Positions 1-8,532 of a stretch of DNA of 39,602 nucleotides are shown one piece after another. The stretch covers positions 1-39,602 of the forward strand of contig CADDZM010000007.1 in the NCBI GenBank assembly GCA_902812345.1, written 5' to 3'. Within the stretch, counting starts at the first letter, position 1. Each line of letters opens with the position of its first letter. The translations under genes and the position numbers were made by a program. Origin of the DNA: Chloroflexota bacterium. GTDB lineage: Bacteria; Chloroflexota; Chloroflexia; Chloroheliales; Chloroheliaceae. Under the pieces are notes generated by a model. That model did no database searches. It saw only the letters and a program-made list of their open reading frames with translations, and was not told the origin of the DNA.

Positions 1-39
1 TGAGATAATGTAGGTGTAGTTTGCACGCGAATAACCTAA

Positions 40-360
40 TAATGTTTGCAGGTTTCAGGCTAAATCGTTCGCCTGAGTACAGCTAGTGGCCCTTTTGGGC
101 AAAGCATTAGCGTATTCTCGACTAAGTGCCAACCGCTAGAGTCGTATCAGCTTAAATTGCTATGCGACAATGGTTGTCTACGACTTAATAAGACTGGGAT
201 TGCAGTCTTTCGGTGTAAAACCGTAGAAGCCGTCTCGTTTACGGGACGGAGCAGTCACCGTTTCTACCTTTTATTTATAAGACTTTCGCTTGAAAGAATT
301 ATTTTGAGCTTGATTTCCTCGCATCTCAAAGGCTTCTCAGGTTAAAAGCGAAAGCCGTGC
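40..360 (+). ncRNA. candidate structured RNA, unknown class
   Basis: No convincing gene lies in 1-368, but the stretch is dense in perfect stems. Hairpins: 55-60/71-76, 89-92/97-100, 166-170/174-178 nested in 140-146/179-185, 191-196/203-208, 230-236/243-249 (one G-U), 283-287/292-296, 303-308/325-330. Two pairs are interleaved as in pseudoknots: 108-112/134-138 with 119-123/140-144, and 211-215/256-260 with 223-228/262-267. Local base composition is more AT-rich than the neighbouring genes. tmRNA also carries several pseudoknots, but I find no tag ending in Ala-Leu-Ala-Ala and no T-arm, so I do not call it that. The strand is uncertain, since stems fold on either strand. The 62-codon reading frame at 157-345 has no family signature. 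Confidence 0.35.
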
Positions 361-368
361 TTTAGTTT

Positions 369-1061
369 CTATAATTTTTGAGGCAGCAGGTTAGATGCAA
401 GGAAAGCCTCGGCGTATTTGGTCCCGGCCATGTAGCCGCGCGCGCAACCCAGACCCTGGCAGTACGCGACTACCCCCGGCAGCACTTCAAGCTGACTGGT
501 CTGGGTTTCCAGGGCGGCAATTTTCTTATCAAAAAAGTCCGAAGTATCCACCAGGATAGACGGATGGGTGAAAAGCTCGTGAATCTCGTAGAAAAACATC
601 TGCTGAGTGTACCAGGGCTGGCCGAGGTCCGGTTGAGCGTTCTCGGTGGCCTTCCAGCGGGCTTCGTCTACCAGGGCCGCGACGGTCTGATGGTCGCGGT
701 GCTTATCCTCGCCGTAATGGCAGAAAATAACGTCCGGCTTGACCGAGCGAATAATCTGAACGACCTTCTGGTAGGTTTCGCGGTCGTTTATAAGCGCCTG
801 GGTGGGAAATTCCAGGTTTATCAGTTCTTTGATGCCCAGAACCCGGGCCGAAGCTTCCGACTCGGCCCGCCGCATCGCCACAATTTCGTTGGCTTCTTCC
901 AGCTTGCTGTAGCCGGTAGCGCCATCCGTAAAAGTTACCACGACGGTATGAGAGCCTTCCGCCGCCAGCCGGGCCAACGTGCCCCCGCAGCCAATAATTT
1001 CATCATCAGGGTGCGCTCCAAATACCAGCACCCGGTTCCATCCAATAGGTTTCACGGCCAC
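369..1061 (-). CDS. PIG-L/LmbE family deacetylase
   Basis: A 230-residue zinc-dependent N-deacetylase of the PIG-L (LmbE) family, which removes acetyl groups from GlcNAc-containing or related amino-sugar substrates. The N-terminal motif GAHPDDE supplies metal and catalytic residues, and a later HRDH motif supplies further zinc-binding histidine. I choose the GTG at 1061 because AAGGAGG (1067-1073) lies five bases upstream. A longer frame from 1124 would overlap the previous gene and adds no conserved sequence. It is the last gene of the minus-strand sugar operon, 13 bases after the oxidoreductase. Because the locus contains a NagB-type deaminase but no recognisable NagA, this protein may supply the deacetylation step; that is inference. 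The family call is firm, the substrate is not. Confidence 0.9.
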   Translation of the reverse strand: MAVKPIGWNRVLVFGAHPDDEIIGCGGTLARLAAEGSHTVVVTFTDGATGYSKLEEANEIVAMRRAESEASARVLGIKELINLEFPTQALINDRETYQKVVQIIRSVKPDVIFCHYGEDKHRDHQTVAALVDEARWKATENAQPDLGQPWYTQQMFFYEIHELFTHPSILVDTSDFFDKKIAALETQTSQLEVLPGVVAYCQGLGCARGYMAGTKYAEAFLASNLLPQKL

Positions 1062-1074
1062 AAGTTCCTCCTTG

Positions 1075-2082
1075 CTAAATAGACAGGCGGCAGCCCTGGC
1101 TGGCTGCCTGGTAAAGCCGTTCAATCACTTTAACCGCCCGGCGTCCATCTGTCCCGGTCACGACCGGGAGACGGCCTAAGGCCACACAATCAATAAAGTA
1201 AGCCATCTGGTTAGCCCATAAATCTCCCTGGGCCGGTTCGACCACTCCTTCGGACTGGTCTGCCGCGCCTGTCCAGACCTGTAACTGCTCCAGGCTTGCT
1301 TTAAGAGTAGCTGCCGGGGTGTGTACCGTCAAGCTAATTTGATTTTCGGCCCGGCTTACATTGCTAAAACTTAACTGGGCCAGGGCGCCGTTAGCGAACC
1401 GAATCCCACCCAGGAAGGTATCCTCGACCTCGGCCTGGTTTGCCAGCAGGGCTGCCTGCCCCCACACTTCTACCGGTTCGGCCCCGGCGACGTTCAGGAT
1501 GGCGTCAAGCACATGGAGGCCGTCCCGCAGCAAGACCCCGCCCCCGGCTTGACTGGCCCGGCGTTTCCATTCGGGATAGACGCTGTAATCTTTATACATC
1601 AAGTAGTTGCCCAGCAGCAGCAGCGGCTGTCCCAGGGCCGCCTCTTTATCGTTAAGCAGTTCGGCCAGGCGGCGAAACGGGCTGGAAAACCGCACCGAAT
1701 GGGCCAGCATCAGCCGGATACCGGCCGTCTCGAAAGCTTTCTCAATCCGCTCGGCTTCCATTTCGTTTAAGGCCATCGGTTTTTCAAGCAGCACATAGCG
1801 CACGCTCCCGCCATTTCCAACCCCATAGCGGCTAACCTCCAGGGATACTGGCAGGTGCAAATCGTGCGGTACACAGATACTAACCGCGACAGGGTGCTCG
1901 GTCTGCAGCATTTCCGCGGTTGAGGTATAGCCGACTACCCGTTCGGAGGGTGCTTCCGGCGGGCTGTAAGGGTCGGCCAGGGCTAACCGCCGCACCCGTT
2001 CGTCGGCGAGGTAGCCTTTAGCGTGGGTATGGCCGATGTTGCCATAGCCGATGAGGCCTGCTACAAAATTTGTTCCAGTCAT
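1075..2082 (-). CDS. Gfo/Idh/MocA family oxidoreductase
   Basis: A 335-residue NAD(P)-dependent sugar or cyclitol dehydrogenase-like protein. The N-terminal Rossmann fold starts with GLIGYGNIGHTHAKGY, and an EKPMALN motif, with the lysine typical of the family, appears around residue 105. The C-terminal half is the alpha/beta substrate domain. The ATG at 2082 is preceded by AAGGACGA, which overlaps the stop of the upstream permease gene, so translation is probably coupled. It sits between the permeases and the PIG-L deacetylase and should act on the imported sugar or its deacetylated product. Members of this family oxidise many polyols and sugars, so the exact substrate cannot be read from sequence. 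Confidence 0.9.
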   Translation of the reverse strand: MTGTNFVAGLIGYGNIGHTHAKGYLADERVRRLALADPYSPPEAPSERVVGYTSTAEMLQTEHPVAVSICVPHDLHLPVSLEVSRYGVGNGGSVRYVLLEKPMALNEMEAERIEKAFETAGIRLMLAHSVRFSSPFRRLAELLNDKEAALGQPLLLLGNYLMYKDYSVYPEWKRRASQAGGGVLLRDGLHVLDAILNVAGAEPVEVWGQAALLANQAEVEDTFLGGIRFANGALAQLSFSNVSRAENQISLTVHTPAATLKASLEQLQVWTGAADQSEGVVEPAQGDLWANQMAYFIDCVALGRLPVVTGTDGRRAVKVIERLYQAASQGCRLSI

Positions 2083-2091
2083 AACTCGTCC

Positions 2092-2979
2092 TTATTTCAT
2101 TCCAGTCATGGCGACGCTCTCGATAATCTGCCGCCGCAGCAAGATAAAAATTAGCAGGATGGGCAGCAGGCTGATTACCGAACCGGCCATAAGCGGCCCG
2201 TACTCGACCGTATAGGCGGTCTGGAACCCGGCCAACGCAAGTTCAATCGTCTTTAAATCGCTGGTATTAACTACCAGCAGCGGCCAGATAAAAGCGGCCC
2301 AGACGTTGATAAAAGCATAGATTGCCAGGGCTGCCAGGGCCGACGAAGAAAGCGGCAGCACAATTCGCCAGTAAATCTTCCACTCCCCGGCCCCGTCAAT
2401 CCGGGCGGCGTCCAGCAGTTCTTCCGGCAAGAAGGCGATATAGTTCTGGCGCATGAAGAAAATGCCGAAGCTCATAATAAAGTAGGGAGCCATGATGCCC
2501 TGGTAGCTGTTGATGGATTTGAGGTCTTTCATCAAAAGATACAGCGGAATCATATAAGTCTCGAAAGGCACGATAGCGGTCGCCAGGATGATGATAAAAA
2601 AGAAATTGCGCAACGGGAATCTGAAGATGGCAAAGATGTACCCGGCCAGCGATGACGTGATACAAATCGTTATCATACAGACAATCGTCACGACCAGGCT
2701 GTTGAAGAAGTACCGGGCGAAAGGCATCAGTTCAAAGACCTTGCCATAATTTTCCAGGGTCGGGCTTTGCGGAATAAAAGTGGGTGGCCAGGCGACAACT
2801 TCGGTCGGGGGTTTGAATGATGTGGCAAACATCCAGATGAATGGCAGCAGCATCAGGCCCGCCCCGATAATAAGAATAATGTGCAGGGGAATCCGCCACC
2901 ACAATTCGCGCCGGAACCGGGCGTTCCCGGTCAGGCCGAATACATTGCCGGATTTTTCATTTATTTCAACTGTTGCCAT
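2092..2979 (-). CDS. carbohydrate ABC transporter permease (MalG/CUT1 type)
   Basis: A 295-residue inner-membrane permease with about six membrane helices. It carries the cytoplasmic EAA-loop signature (ELLDAARIDGAGEWKIYWRI) that docks to the ATPase. An N-terminal stretch of about 30 polar residues precedes the first helix. I use the ATG at 2979 rather than the TTG just before it, because CAGGAG lies at the right distance. It pairs with the MalF-type permease upstream and the lipoprotein at 5446-6936. No ATPase gene is present, so a shared MalK/MsmX-type ATPase encoded elsewhere is expected. Substrate inferred from context: an amino sugar or amino-sugar oligosaccharide. Confidence 0.94.
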   Translation of the reverse strand: MATVEINEKSGNVFGLTGNARFRRELWWRIPLHIILIIGAGLMLLPFIWMFATSFKPPTEVVAWPPTFIPQSPTLENYGKVFELMPFARYFFNSLVVTIVCMITICITSSLAGYIFAIFRFPLRNFFFIIILATAIVPFETYMIPLYLLMKDLKSINSYQGIMAPYFIMSFGIFFMRQNYIAFLPEELLDAARIDGAGEWKIYWRIVLPLSSSALAALAIYAFINVWAAFIWPLLVVNTSDLKTIELALAGFQTAYTVEYGPLMAGSVISLLPILLIFILLRRQIIESVAMTGMK

Positions 2980-3010
2980 CAAGCTCTCCTGTTTTTCGTT
3001 GAACGCTGTC

Positions 3011-3934
3011 TTAAGTATCAGAGCGCACGAAGCGGAACTGAATCAAAGTCAGGGCCAGCACGACTACAAAAAGTATTACGGCCTCGCTGGAAGCATAGCC
3101 CATCTTGGAATAGCGGAAGGCGTTATTGTAAATTTCGCCGACCAGGATTGGGATGTTGTTGCCGGAAGCGGTGGTGCTCTGGGTCATGACATAGACTGAA
3201 GTAAAGACGTTGTAAGCTCCGATAGTCGTTACCACCAGCACAAACAAAATAACCGGCTTGAGCAGCGGGACCGTGATGTAGCGCAAGACGCTGAAGCGGT
3301 TCGCCCCGTCAATTTCAGCGGCTTCATTATAGAGGGTCGGAATGGCGCGGATACCCACGATTAAAATAACCATGTTGTAGCCAATAACTTTCCAGACATT
3401 CATGACTACGATGGCCCACAACCCGGTCTCCGGGTAGAATAAAAAGGCTTGCTTGGGAATGCCAAACCAGGAGAGAAACCAGTTTAGAAGGCCGTAGGAA
3501 GGGTCGTAAATCCAGCGCCAGACGATAGCGACCGGCACAATTGGCATTACAAACGGCAGGAAATAGATAAGCTGGTACAGGCCCGAACGCGGGATAAACT
3601 GGGTTAGAATCAGGGCCAGGGCCAGGCCGAGAACCACGCTGGCAACGACCGTCCCGACCGCGAAAAGGGTCGTGTTGAGGAAAGCCTGCTTGAACGCGTC
3701 GTCATCTACCAGGGAGGTATAGTTTTCCAGGCCGATAAACTTTTTTTCGGGCGTAACCAGGTCTGAATCGTACAGGCTCAGGGTAAAGGTGCGAATAATC
3801 GGCCAGATGCGGGTGATGCCATAAACAAGCATGATGGGCGTCAGGCCAATAAACACAAACAAGAGTTTCTGGCGTTGAAGTGACGAGCCTAAGCGGCTTG
3901 ACCCCTCTTTGCGAGAAAGGATATTTCTAGCCAT
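3011..3934 (-). CDS. carbohydrate ABC transporter permease (MalF/CUT1 type)
   Basis: A 307-residue permease with a positively charged N-terminus, about six membrane helices and the EAA-loop signature EAAEIDGANRFSVLRYITVP. It forms a heterodimer with the MalG-type partner encoded 31 bases downstream. The ATG at 3934 has a purine-rich AAAAGG about ten bases upstream. It follows the PF04734 hydrolase gene by 39 bases on the same strand and is probably in the same transcript. CUT1 permeases import mono- and oligosaccharides bound by a family 1 solute-binding protein, here the lipoprotein at 5446-6936. Confidence 0.94.
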   Translation of the reverse strand: MARNILSRKEGSSRLGSSLQRQKLLFVFIGLTPIMLVYGITRIWPIIRTFTLSLYDSDLVTPEKKFIGLENYTSLVDDDAFKQAFLNTTLFAVGTVVASVVLGLALALILTQFIPRSGLYQLIYFLPFVMPIVPVAIVWRWIYDPSYGLLNWFLSWFGIPKQAFLFYPETGLWAIVVMNVWKVIGYNMVILIVGIRAIPTLYNEAAEIDGANRFSVLRYITVPLLKPVILFVLVVTTIGAYNVFTSVYVMTQSTTASGNNIPILVGEIYNNAFRYSKMGYASSEAVILFVVVLALTLIQFRFVRSDT

Positions 3935-3973
3935 TAAGGTTTGCCTTTTCTAACATTTTAGCAGCTCCTTGAC

Positions 3974-5347
3974 CTAGGCTATCCCGGCCATTTGAGACTT
4001 TTCTTCGCGCCAACGGGTGGCGGTATCTACGATAGATTGGCCGGTTTTGGAGGAAAAAGGGGCCGGATAGGCGTGATAGCGATAGGCCAGGTCGGCCTCA
4101 TAATCCTGTCTTTCGTAGGCGTCAGGGGTCGGGATATAACCAAGAGAGCCGTTGGTATAACCTAGAATCCAGGTTGGCCCGCCCAGGCGCTCTTTGATGC
4201 TCAGGCCATATTCTACGAACAGTTCGCCCGGCACCGTAACCCAGGTCAGCTCACCTATTTTGACAACATCTATCCGAAATTCCGGCAGCGGCCAGGAAGC
4301 ATCCAGCGGCTTTTCCAGCAAACCCTCGGCCCAGCCTTTGAGCTGTTCAAGATTGTTCGCTGCCGCAATATCGTTTTGAGCGAGGGCGTGGTCAAGTTCG
4401 GTCTGCCGCTCCTGCCGGTAAATTTCCAGGTCTTCGCGGTTGGGCCATTTCCCGCTTTCCCATTCAATCTCCACGTCCAGCGTGGCCGCGTCAAGGGCCG
4501 GAGTTAACCGGGTGGTTTGACCGTTCAAGGCTTCAATCGCAGCCTTGCCGACCTTTCCGCCGAGTTGAGCCGCCGCTTCATAGGTCCGGTTACCGGCGGT
4601 AGGGTTGTTGATACTCAGTTTGGGCGAATGTCCGGCGTTAATATCGCCACAGGCTCCGTTCGTAAAAAGAATTTTTTCGGGCGGTAGGCCGGTGGCCTCG
4701 CTCACCGCCTGGACGGTATAAAAAGGGTAATCGGCGGTGTAGAGCAGATTGGTCGGGCCCAGGACGGTCGGGTGGCAGGTATAATTTATAAGACAGCCGA
4801 GAAGTTCGCCCGACCCGCCTCGGATTGCCAGGACACCGGTAGCCGGGTCGGTCGGCCCATTGATACGGCTGCGGTTACGCCCGGCATTTTCAGCCAGCGC
4901 CTGGCCCAGGTGCAGGGTAGCCGGTTTCAGGCTTGCCAGGGCTTGCCCGGCAGCCTCAATCGCTTTCGCGGCAAGGCCGTCCAGGAAAGCTTGCTCTGCC
5001 GGACCGGCTTTCTCAACGCCTTCCACGATTGGCCCGTGATGAGTATGGGTCGCGGCCAGGATTATTCTCCCGGTTTCGATACCAAATTTCCCGGCCAGGC
5101 TCTTCCGCAAAGAATCGGCCAGCGCATTCGGCAGGCTCACCAGGTCAAAGACCAGCAGCAGCAAAGGTTTTTGAGATTTGCTGTCCTCAAAGGCCACCGC
5201 CCGTGCCCGCAAGGGGTCGTGCGTACCTGTCGCCGGTTGGTAGCGGGCCGCGAACCCACTCATCCTCAACCCTGGCGGCGGGGTTATATCTACCGCGCCA
5301 AAACCTGCCTTCCATCCATTTGGTTCTGCCTGTTTGTCCTGCGCCAT
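3974..5347 (-). CDS. PF04734 neutral ceramidase-like hydrolase
   Basis: A 457-residue protein matching the N-terminal domain family of neutral/alkaline ceramidases, without the C-terminal domain. No signal peptide is visible, so it is probably cytoplasmic. Visible motifs: AVDITPP near the N-terminus, a zinc-type ATHTHHGP, a second histidine in TCHPTVLGP, and NGACGDIN. In true ceramidases the last motif is GDxSPN with the nucleophilic serine; here that position is Asn. It is therefore unlikely to be a classical ceramidase and may cleave another amide or act as an isomerase or hydrolase on an N-acyl amino sugar. The ATG at 5347 has GAGG four bases upstream. It lies between the binding-protein and permease genes, so a role in processing the imported substrate is inferred. 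Confidence 0.8.
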   Translation of the reverse strand: MAQDKQAEPNGWKAGFGAVDITPPPGLRMSGFAARYQPATGTHDPLRARAVAFEDSKSQKPLLLLVFDLVSLPNALADSLRKSLAGKFGIETGRIILAATHTHHGPIVEGVEKAGPAEQAFLDGLAAKAIEAAGQALASLKPATLHLGQALAENAGRNRSRINGPTDPATGVLAIRGGSGELLGCLINYTCHPTVLGPTNLLYTADYPFYTVQAVSEATGLPPEKILFTNGACGDINAGHSPKLSINNPTAGNRTYEAAAQLGGKVGKAAIEALNGQTTRLTPALDAATLDVEIEWESGKWPNREDLEIYRQERQTELDHALAQNDIAAANNLEQLKGWAEGLLEKPLDASWPLPEFRIDVVKIGELTWVTVPGELFVEYGLSIKERLGGPTWILGYTNGSLGYIPTPDAYERQDYEADLAYRYHAYPAPFSSKTGQSIVDTATRWREEKSQMAGIA

Positions 5348-5396
5348 TTTGCCTCGTGTAATTTACAAATTATTAATACAAACTACAAATAAGATA

Positions 5397-5424
5397 GAGG
5401 GTTCTGCCACCGGGCAGAACCCTC
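5397..5424 (-). terminator. 12-bp hairpin between binding-protein gene and rest of operon
   Basis: GAGGGTTCTGCC (5397-5408) pairs perfectly with 5413-5424 around a four-base loop, 21 bases after the stop of the solute-binding protein gene on the minus strand. The following minus-strand bases are T-rich but not a pure T-run. It probably acts as a partial terminator or a 3' stabilising hairpin, giving more binding protein than permease, as in other sugar ABC operons. Confidence 0.65.
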
Positions 5425-5445
5425 GCGTTGTTGTGCCCTCAAAAG

Positions 5446-6936
5446 CTACGCGCCGTACAGGTTCGCCTTCTTGAGAATGTCGTCAGTCTCTTTGGCGGCA
5501 TCGGCCAGCACTTGCTTCATCTTGGCCTCGTTATCGAGTAGCGAGGAGTCGAGGAAAGCTTTGGATAGCCGGTCGGCGAGCTTGGTTTCAAGCTCGTCAA
5601 AAGGCGCAATTGCCGGAGTTACAAAGAGCTTGTAGTTCGGATCCTTGAAGGTGAAGGCGGCTAATTGAGGGCGTGACTTCAAGGCCTCGGCATAAGTGTA
5701 ATCCTGGCGCTGGGGAATCCAGCCAATATCGGTCAGCAACAGGTTAAGGTACTGTTCCTGCTGCGAGAACAGGATAAAGTCCCAGGCCGTGTCGGCGTTT
5801 TTGGTGCTGCGAGAAGTGAAAAGGGCAATCGGCGAGGACAAATCACCCCACCGCACGCCCTTTGGCATTGGGGAGGTGTTGTACTTCAAATTGGGCGCTT
5901 TTTTGGCTATATCACCCACTGTATTCGACTCGCGGGCGTACATAGCTGTCGCGCTACTCTCGAAAGCATCGGTATCGTGCTTGACCTTTGGGTCGTCGGT
6001 CTTGTACTTGTAGACCATGTCTATGTACATTTTAAGGGTCTTAAGACCGGCGTCGTTGTTGTAGGCGTTGTGATATTTGCCATCGGCCGTCTTTTCCAGG
6101 ATGTTTCCGCCATTAGGGTACAGAAACATCATGAATTTCTCGGCGATACCGCTACCGGCCCCGGTCAGGCGCAAGCTCAGGCCGCTGACCGTCATATTGC
6201 CGCCTTCAACTTTGACCAGTTTCTGGGCGTAGGTGGTCAGGTCGTCCATGGTCGCCGGAGGTTGAGTCAGGCCTGCCGCGGCGAAAAAATCGGTGTTGTA
6301 GAAGATAGCGTGACGGCCCTGGTAGAACGGCATACCGTAGTAGGCGTTGTTGTAGACCATGTTATCGGTCAGTTCTTTAGGGAAGATCGTTGTATCGGAG
6401 ACGATTTTTGTGACTGAATCAGGGTTTTTGGGTATCAGGCCCGGCTCAATATACTTGCGTAAAGTAGTCGGACTGCCCTGCAAAATATCGGCGGCGGAGT
6501 CGGAAGGAAGGGCGGCGGCAATCTTGGTTTCGAAGTCGCGGACGGCGAACGCCTGCACGTCAAACTTGATGTTCGGGTGCAACTTGGTGTAATCCGCCGT
6601 AACTTTCTGATACCAGGGCGCCATACCCGCGTCATCAGCCCAGATAGAGAGCGTAATATTGTCGCTGGTCGCCTTGAAACCGGAGTTAAACGGTCCGGTA
6701 CTGCCCGAAGCAGCGGCGGTCGTGGCTGTTCCGCTCGCCGCAGTCGTTGCAGCGCCCGCGGCAGTGGTAGCCGCCGAAGCAGCGGTGGTCGCAGCCGAAG
6801 CAGGGGTAGTTGCGGCAGGCGCGGTGGTGGCGGTGTTATCGCCACAGGCGGCCAGAATAGCGCTGGCCGTCAAAGCTCCGCCGGTAAGCGCGACGAATTT
6901 GCGGCGGCTTAACCTTTTGCGTGGTTCTTTAGACAT
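5446..6936 (-). CDS. ABC sugar-binding lipoprotein (family 1 SBP, Tat-exported)
   Basis: A 496-residue extracellular solute-binding lipoprotein that delivers sugar to the two permeases downstream. The N-terminus has a twin-arginine motif (SRRKFVAL, residues 10-17), a short hydrophobic core and a lipobox LAAC with the acylated Cys at 31. A low-complexity Thr/Ala/Ser linker follows (about residues 34-80, repeats of ATTAA), tethering the domain to the membrane. The mature part is the two-lobed family 1 fold (DFETKIAAAL and AMYARES-type stretches). The ATG at 6936 follows TAGGAGGA. It lies 63 bases downstream of the ROK regulator gene on the same strand. Tat export of an SBP plus the Ala/Thr linker is common in Chloroflexota. 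Confidence 0.94.
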   Translation of the reverse strand: MSKEPRKRLSRRKFVALTGGALTASAILAACGDNTATTAPAATTPASAATTAASAATTAAGAATTAASGTATTAAASGSTGPFNSGFKATSDNITLSIWADDAGMAPWYQKVTADYTKLHPNIKFDVQAFAVRDFETKIAAALPSDSAADILQGSPTTLRKYIEPGLIPKNPDSVTKIVSDTTIFPKELTDNMVYNNAYYGMPFYQGRHAIFYNTDFFAAAGLTQPPATMDDLTTYAQKLVKVEGGNMTVSGLSLRLTGAGSGIAEKFMMFLYPNGGNILEKTADGKYHNAYNNDAGLKTLKMYIDMVYKYKTDDPKVKHDTDAFESSATAMYARESNTVGDIAKKAPNLKYNTSPMPKGVRWGDLSSPIALFTSRSTKNADTAWDFILFSQQEQYLNLLLTDIGWIPQRQDYTYAEALKSRPQLAAFTFKDPNYKLFVTPAIAPFDELETKLADRLSKAFLDSSLLDNEAKMKQVLADAAKETDDILKKANLYGA

Positions 6937-6999
6937 CTTAATCCTCCTAATTATTAATACAGTAAACCGGACCGCTCAAGCAAACCACGGCCGGTAGTT

Positions 7000-8247
7000 T
7001 TACCGGGACAGGACCACTTCACTTAGTTGACTAATCAGGGTTGCTCCCAGGCCAAGCCCGGCTGCATTAGCGCCCAGGGACGCTGTAATCAGGCGCACAT
7101 GGCTGAGAGGTAGAGGCAAGGCGCGGCGACGTAACGCCTGGTTGAGCGGGTTCAGCAAGGCTGCGCCCACCTGTCCCAGGGGTCCGCCCAGGATAATCAG
7201 TTCCGGGTTGGTAAAGTTGATAACTCCCGCCAGAGCAGTGGCGATTTGTTCAGCGGCCTCGCCAATGACCCGACCGGCCAGGCTATCCCCGGCGCTAACC
7301 GCTTCCAGGAAGCGGGCTGAGGTCAGGAAAGGGAATTCGCCGGGAGCCATCGTGAGCCGGGATGGTTCTTCAAGTCGCGCCAGTTCCAGGTAACGGCTTA
7401 CGAGGGCCGGTAAACCGGCTACCGCTTCCAGGCAGCCCGCGTTCCCGCAGGTACACAGCGGGCCGCCCGGCGCGACGGTGATGTGCCCGAATTCTCCGGC
7501 AGTGTAGGAAGCCCCACTGAGCAGTTTGCCTTCGATAATCAGGGCTGCGCCGATACCTTCGCCTAAAGATAGATACAGGCGAGGATTCGGCGAATGGTCG
7601 GGCTCGTGATGGCTGTAAATCACTTCGCCCAGAGCAGCGGCTTTGACATTGTTCATGACCTTGACCGGCACTTTAAGGCTGGTTTCCAGCATTTCTTTTA
7701 GCGGTACGTCGTGCCAGCCGAATTGCGCGGCCACCTGCACAAACCCGGTATCGGGGTTGACCAGACCCGGCACCCCCAGTCCGACCCCTACAAGGCCGTG
7801 ACTGGTCTGGTCTTGCGGTGCGGTCAGGCGCTCGACCTGTTGCCGGATAAGTTCTACCAGGGCGGCCGGTTCAAGATGCCCCGCCGGAAGTAGTTCGCGG
7901 CGCGTCGCAATGACCCGGCCGTGCAAGTCCACCACAATCCCGGTCAAATTGTTGCGGGAAAGTTCGAAGCCGATAGCCGAACGACCTTCCCGCCCGGGGC
8001 GTACCCGCAAAAGAATAGGGCGGCGGCCTCCCCGGGAAGCAGTTACGCCAATTTCTTCGACCAGCGATTCCAGGACAAGTTCGTCCACGATACTGGAAAC
8101 CGTCGCCCGGCTTAACCCGGTTTCGCGGGCCAGGTCTACCCTGGCGACCGGCTGTAAAGTCCGCAGCGTGCGCAGGATTTTAGCCCGGTTAACCTGACGC
8201 TGGATAGTGCTGGAAATCTTTGGAGTGGTGACTTGTTTGTTACTCAA
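7000..8247 (-). CDS. ROK family transcriptional regulator (NagC/XylR type)
   Basis: A 415-residue repressor-like protein. Residues about 15-80 form a winged helix-turn-helix (ARETGLSRATVSSIVDELV), followed by the ROK sugar-kinase fold with the zinc signature CTCGNAGCLEAVAG. At the spot where ROK kinases carry the catalytic Asp (NDAN) this protein has NNVK, so it should sense sugar without phosphorylating it. The start is most likely TTG at 8247, with AAAGG about five bases upstream; no in-frame ATG fits better. It is divergent from nagB and upstream of the sugar-binding protein, so it probably controls both, with an amino sugar or amino-sugar phosphate as inducer. Confidence 0.93.
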   Translation of the reverse strand: MSNKQVTTPKISSTIQRQVNRAKILRTLRTLQPVARVDLARETGLSRATVSSIVDELVLESLVEEIGVTASRGGRRPILLRVRPGREGRSAIGFELSRNNLTGIVVDLHGRVIATRRELLPAGHLEPAALVELIRQQVERLTAPQDQTSHGLVGVGLGVPGLVNPDTGFVQVAAQFGWHDVPLKEMLETSLKVPVKVMNNVKAAALGEVIYSHHEPDHSPNPRLYLSLGEGIGAALIIEGKLLSGASYTAGEFGHITVAPGGPLCTCGNAGCLEAVAGLPALVSRYLELARLEEPSRLTMAPGEFPFLTSARFLEAVSAGDSLAGRVIGEAAEQIATALAGVINFTNPELIILGGPLGQVGAALLNPLNQALRRRALPLPLSHVRLITASLGANAAGLGLGATLISQLSEVVLSR

Positions 8248-8363
8248 GGCGACCTTTGTTTAACCCCTGAACTTAATCCAGGGTAAAGAAAATAAACCTT
8301 CGAATTACAGCTAAAATTAAAGAAAAAAGGAGCTAATATTATTACTGAATAATTGAAAAAGTA

Positions 8364-8393
8364 ACCTGGAAAACCGTGAGATTACGGCCAGGT
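8364..8393 (-). other. hairpin in rok-nagB intergenic region
   Basis: ACCTGG (8364-8369) pairs with CCAGGT (8388-8393) and CCGT (8374-8377) with ACGG (8384-8387), with AAAA bulged on one side and a six-base loop. It lies about 120 bases upstream of the rok start and could be in the rok leader or be a protein site. No function can be assigned. Confidence 0.35.
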
Positions 8394-8431
8394 ACGTTAT
8401 AAGTGCTGATTTTTTGAACAGTTACAAAAGT

Positions 8432-8460
8432 TTGTTTAGAACCTAAACTTAGTATATAAT
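8432..8460 (+). promoter_or_regulatory. nagB promoter with overlapping palindromic operator
   Basis: A TATAAT box (8455-8460) is spaced 17 bases from a weak TTGTTT -35 (8432-8437). A perfect palindrome GTTTAG-AAC-CTAAAC (8434-8448) covers the -35 and the spacer, and a half-site-like TTTAGG follows at 8464-8469. That layout suits repression by the adjacent ROK protein. The ROK assignment is inference from position. Confidence 0.55.
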
Positions 8461-8532
8461 CGATTTAGGATTTGTCAAGACTTAATTTTATAAAACTTTT
8501 TTTAGCAAGCTGCCCGAAAAGGAGACTATATA

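Noticed and set aside
1-368. tmRNA (ssrA), suggested by several pseudoknots and the phrase GCATTAGCG
   Set aside because: No peptide tag ending in Ala-Leu-Ala-Ala plus stop, no T-arm and no CCA end; kept only as an unknown structured RNA.
378-1082. 234-codon plus-strand frame
   Set aside because: Exact antisense of the PIG-L gene, whose HPDDE and HRDH motifs are on the minus strand.
4772-5392. 206-codon plus-strand frame
   Set aside because: Antisense of the PF04734 gene; composition and lack of motifs mark it as a shadow.
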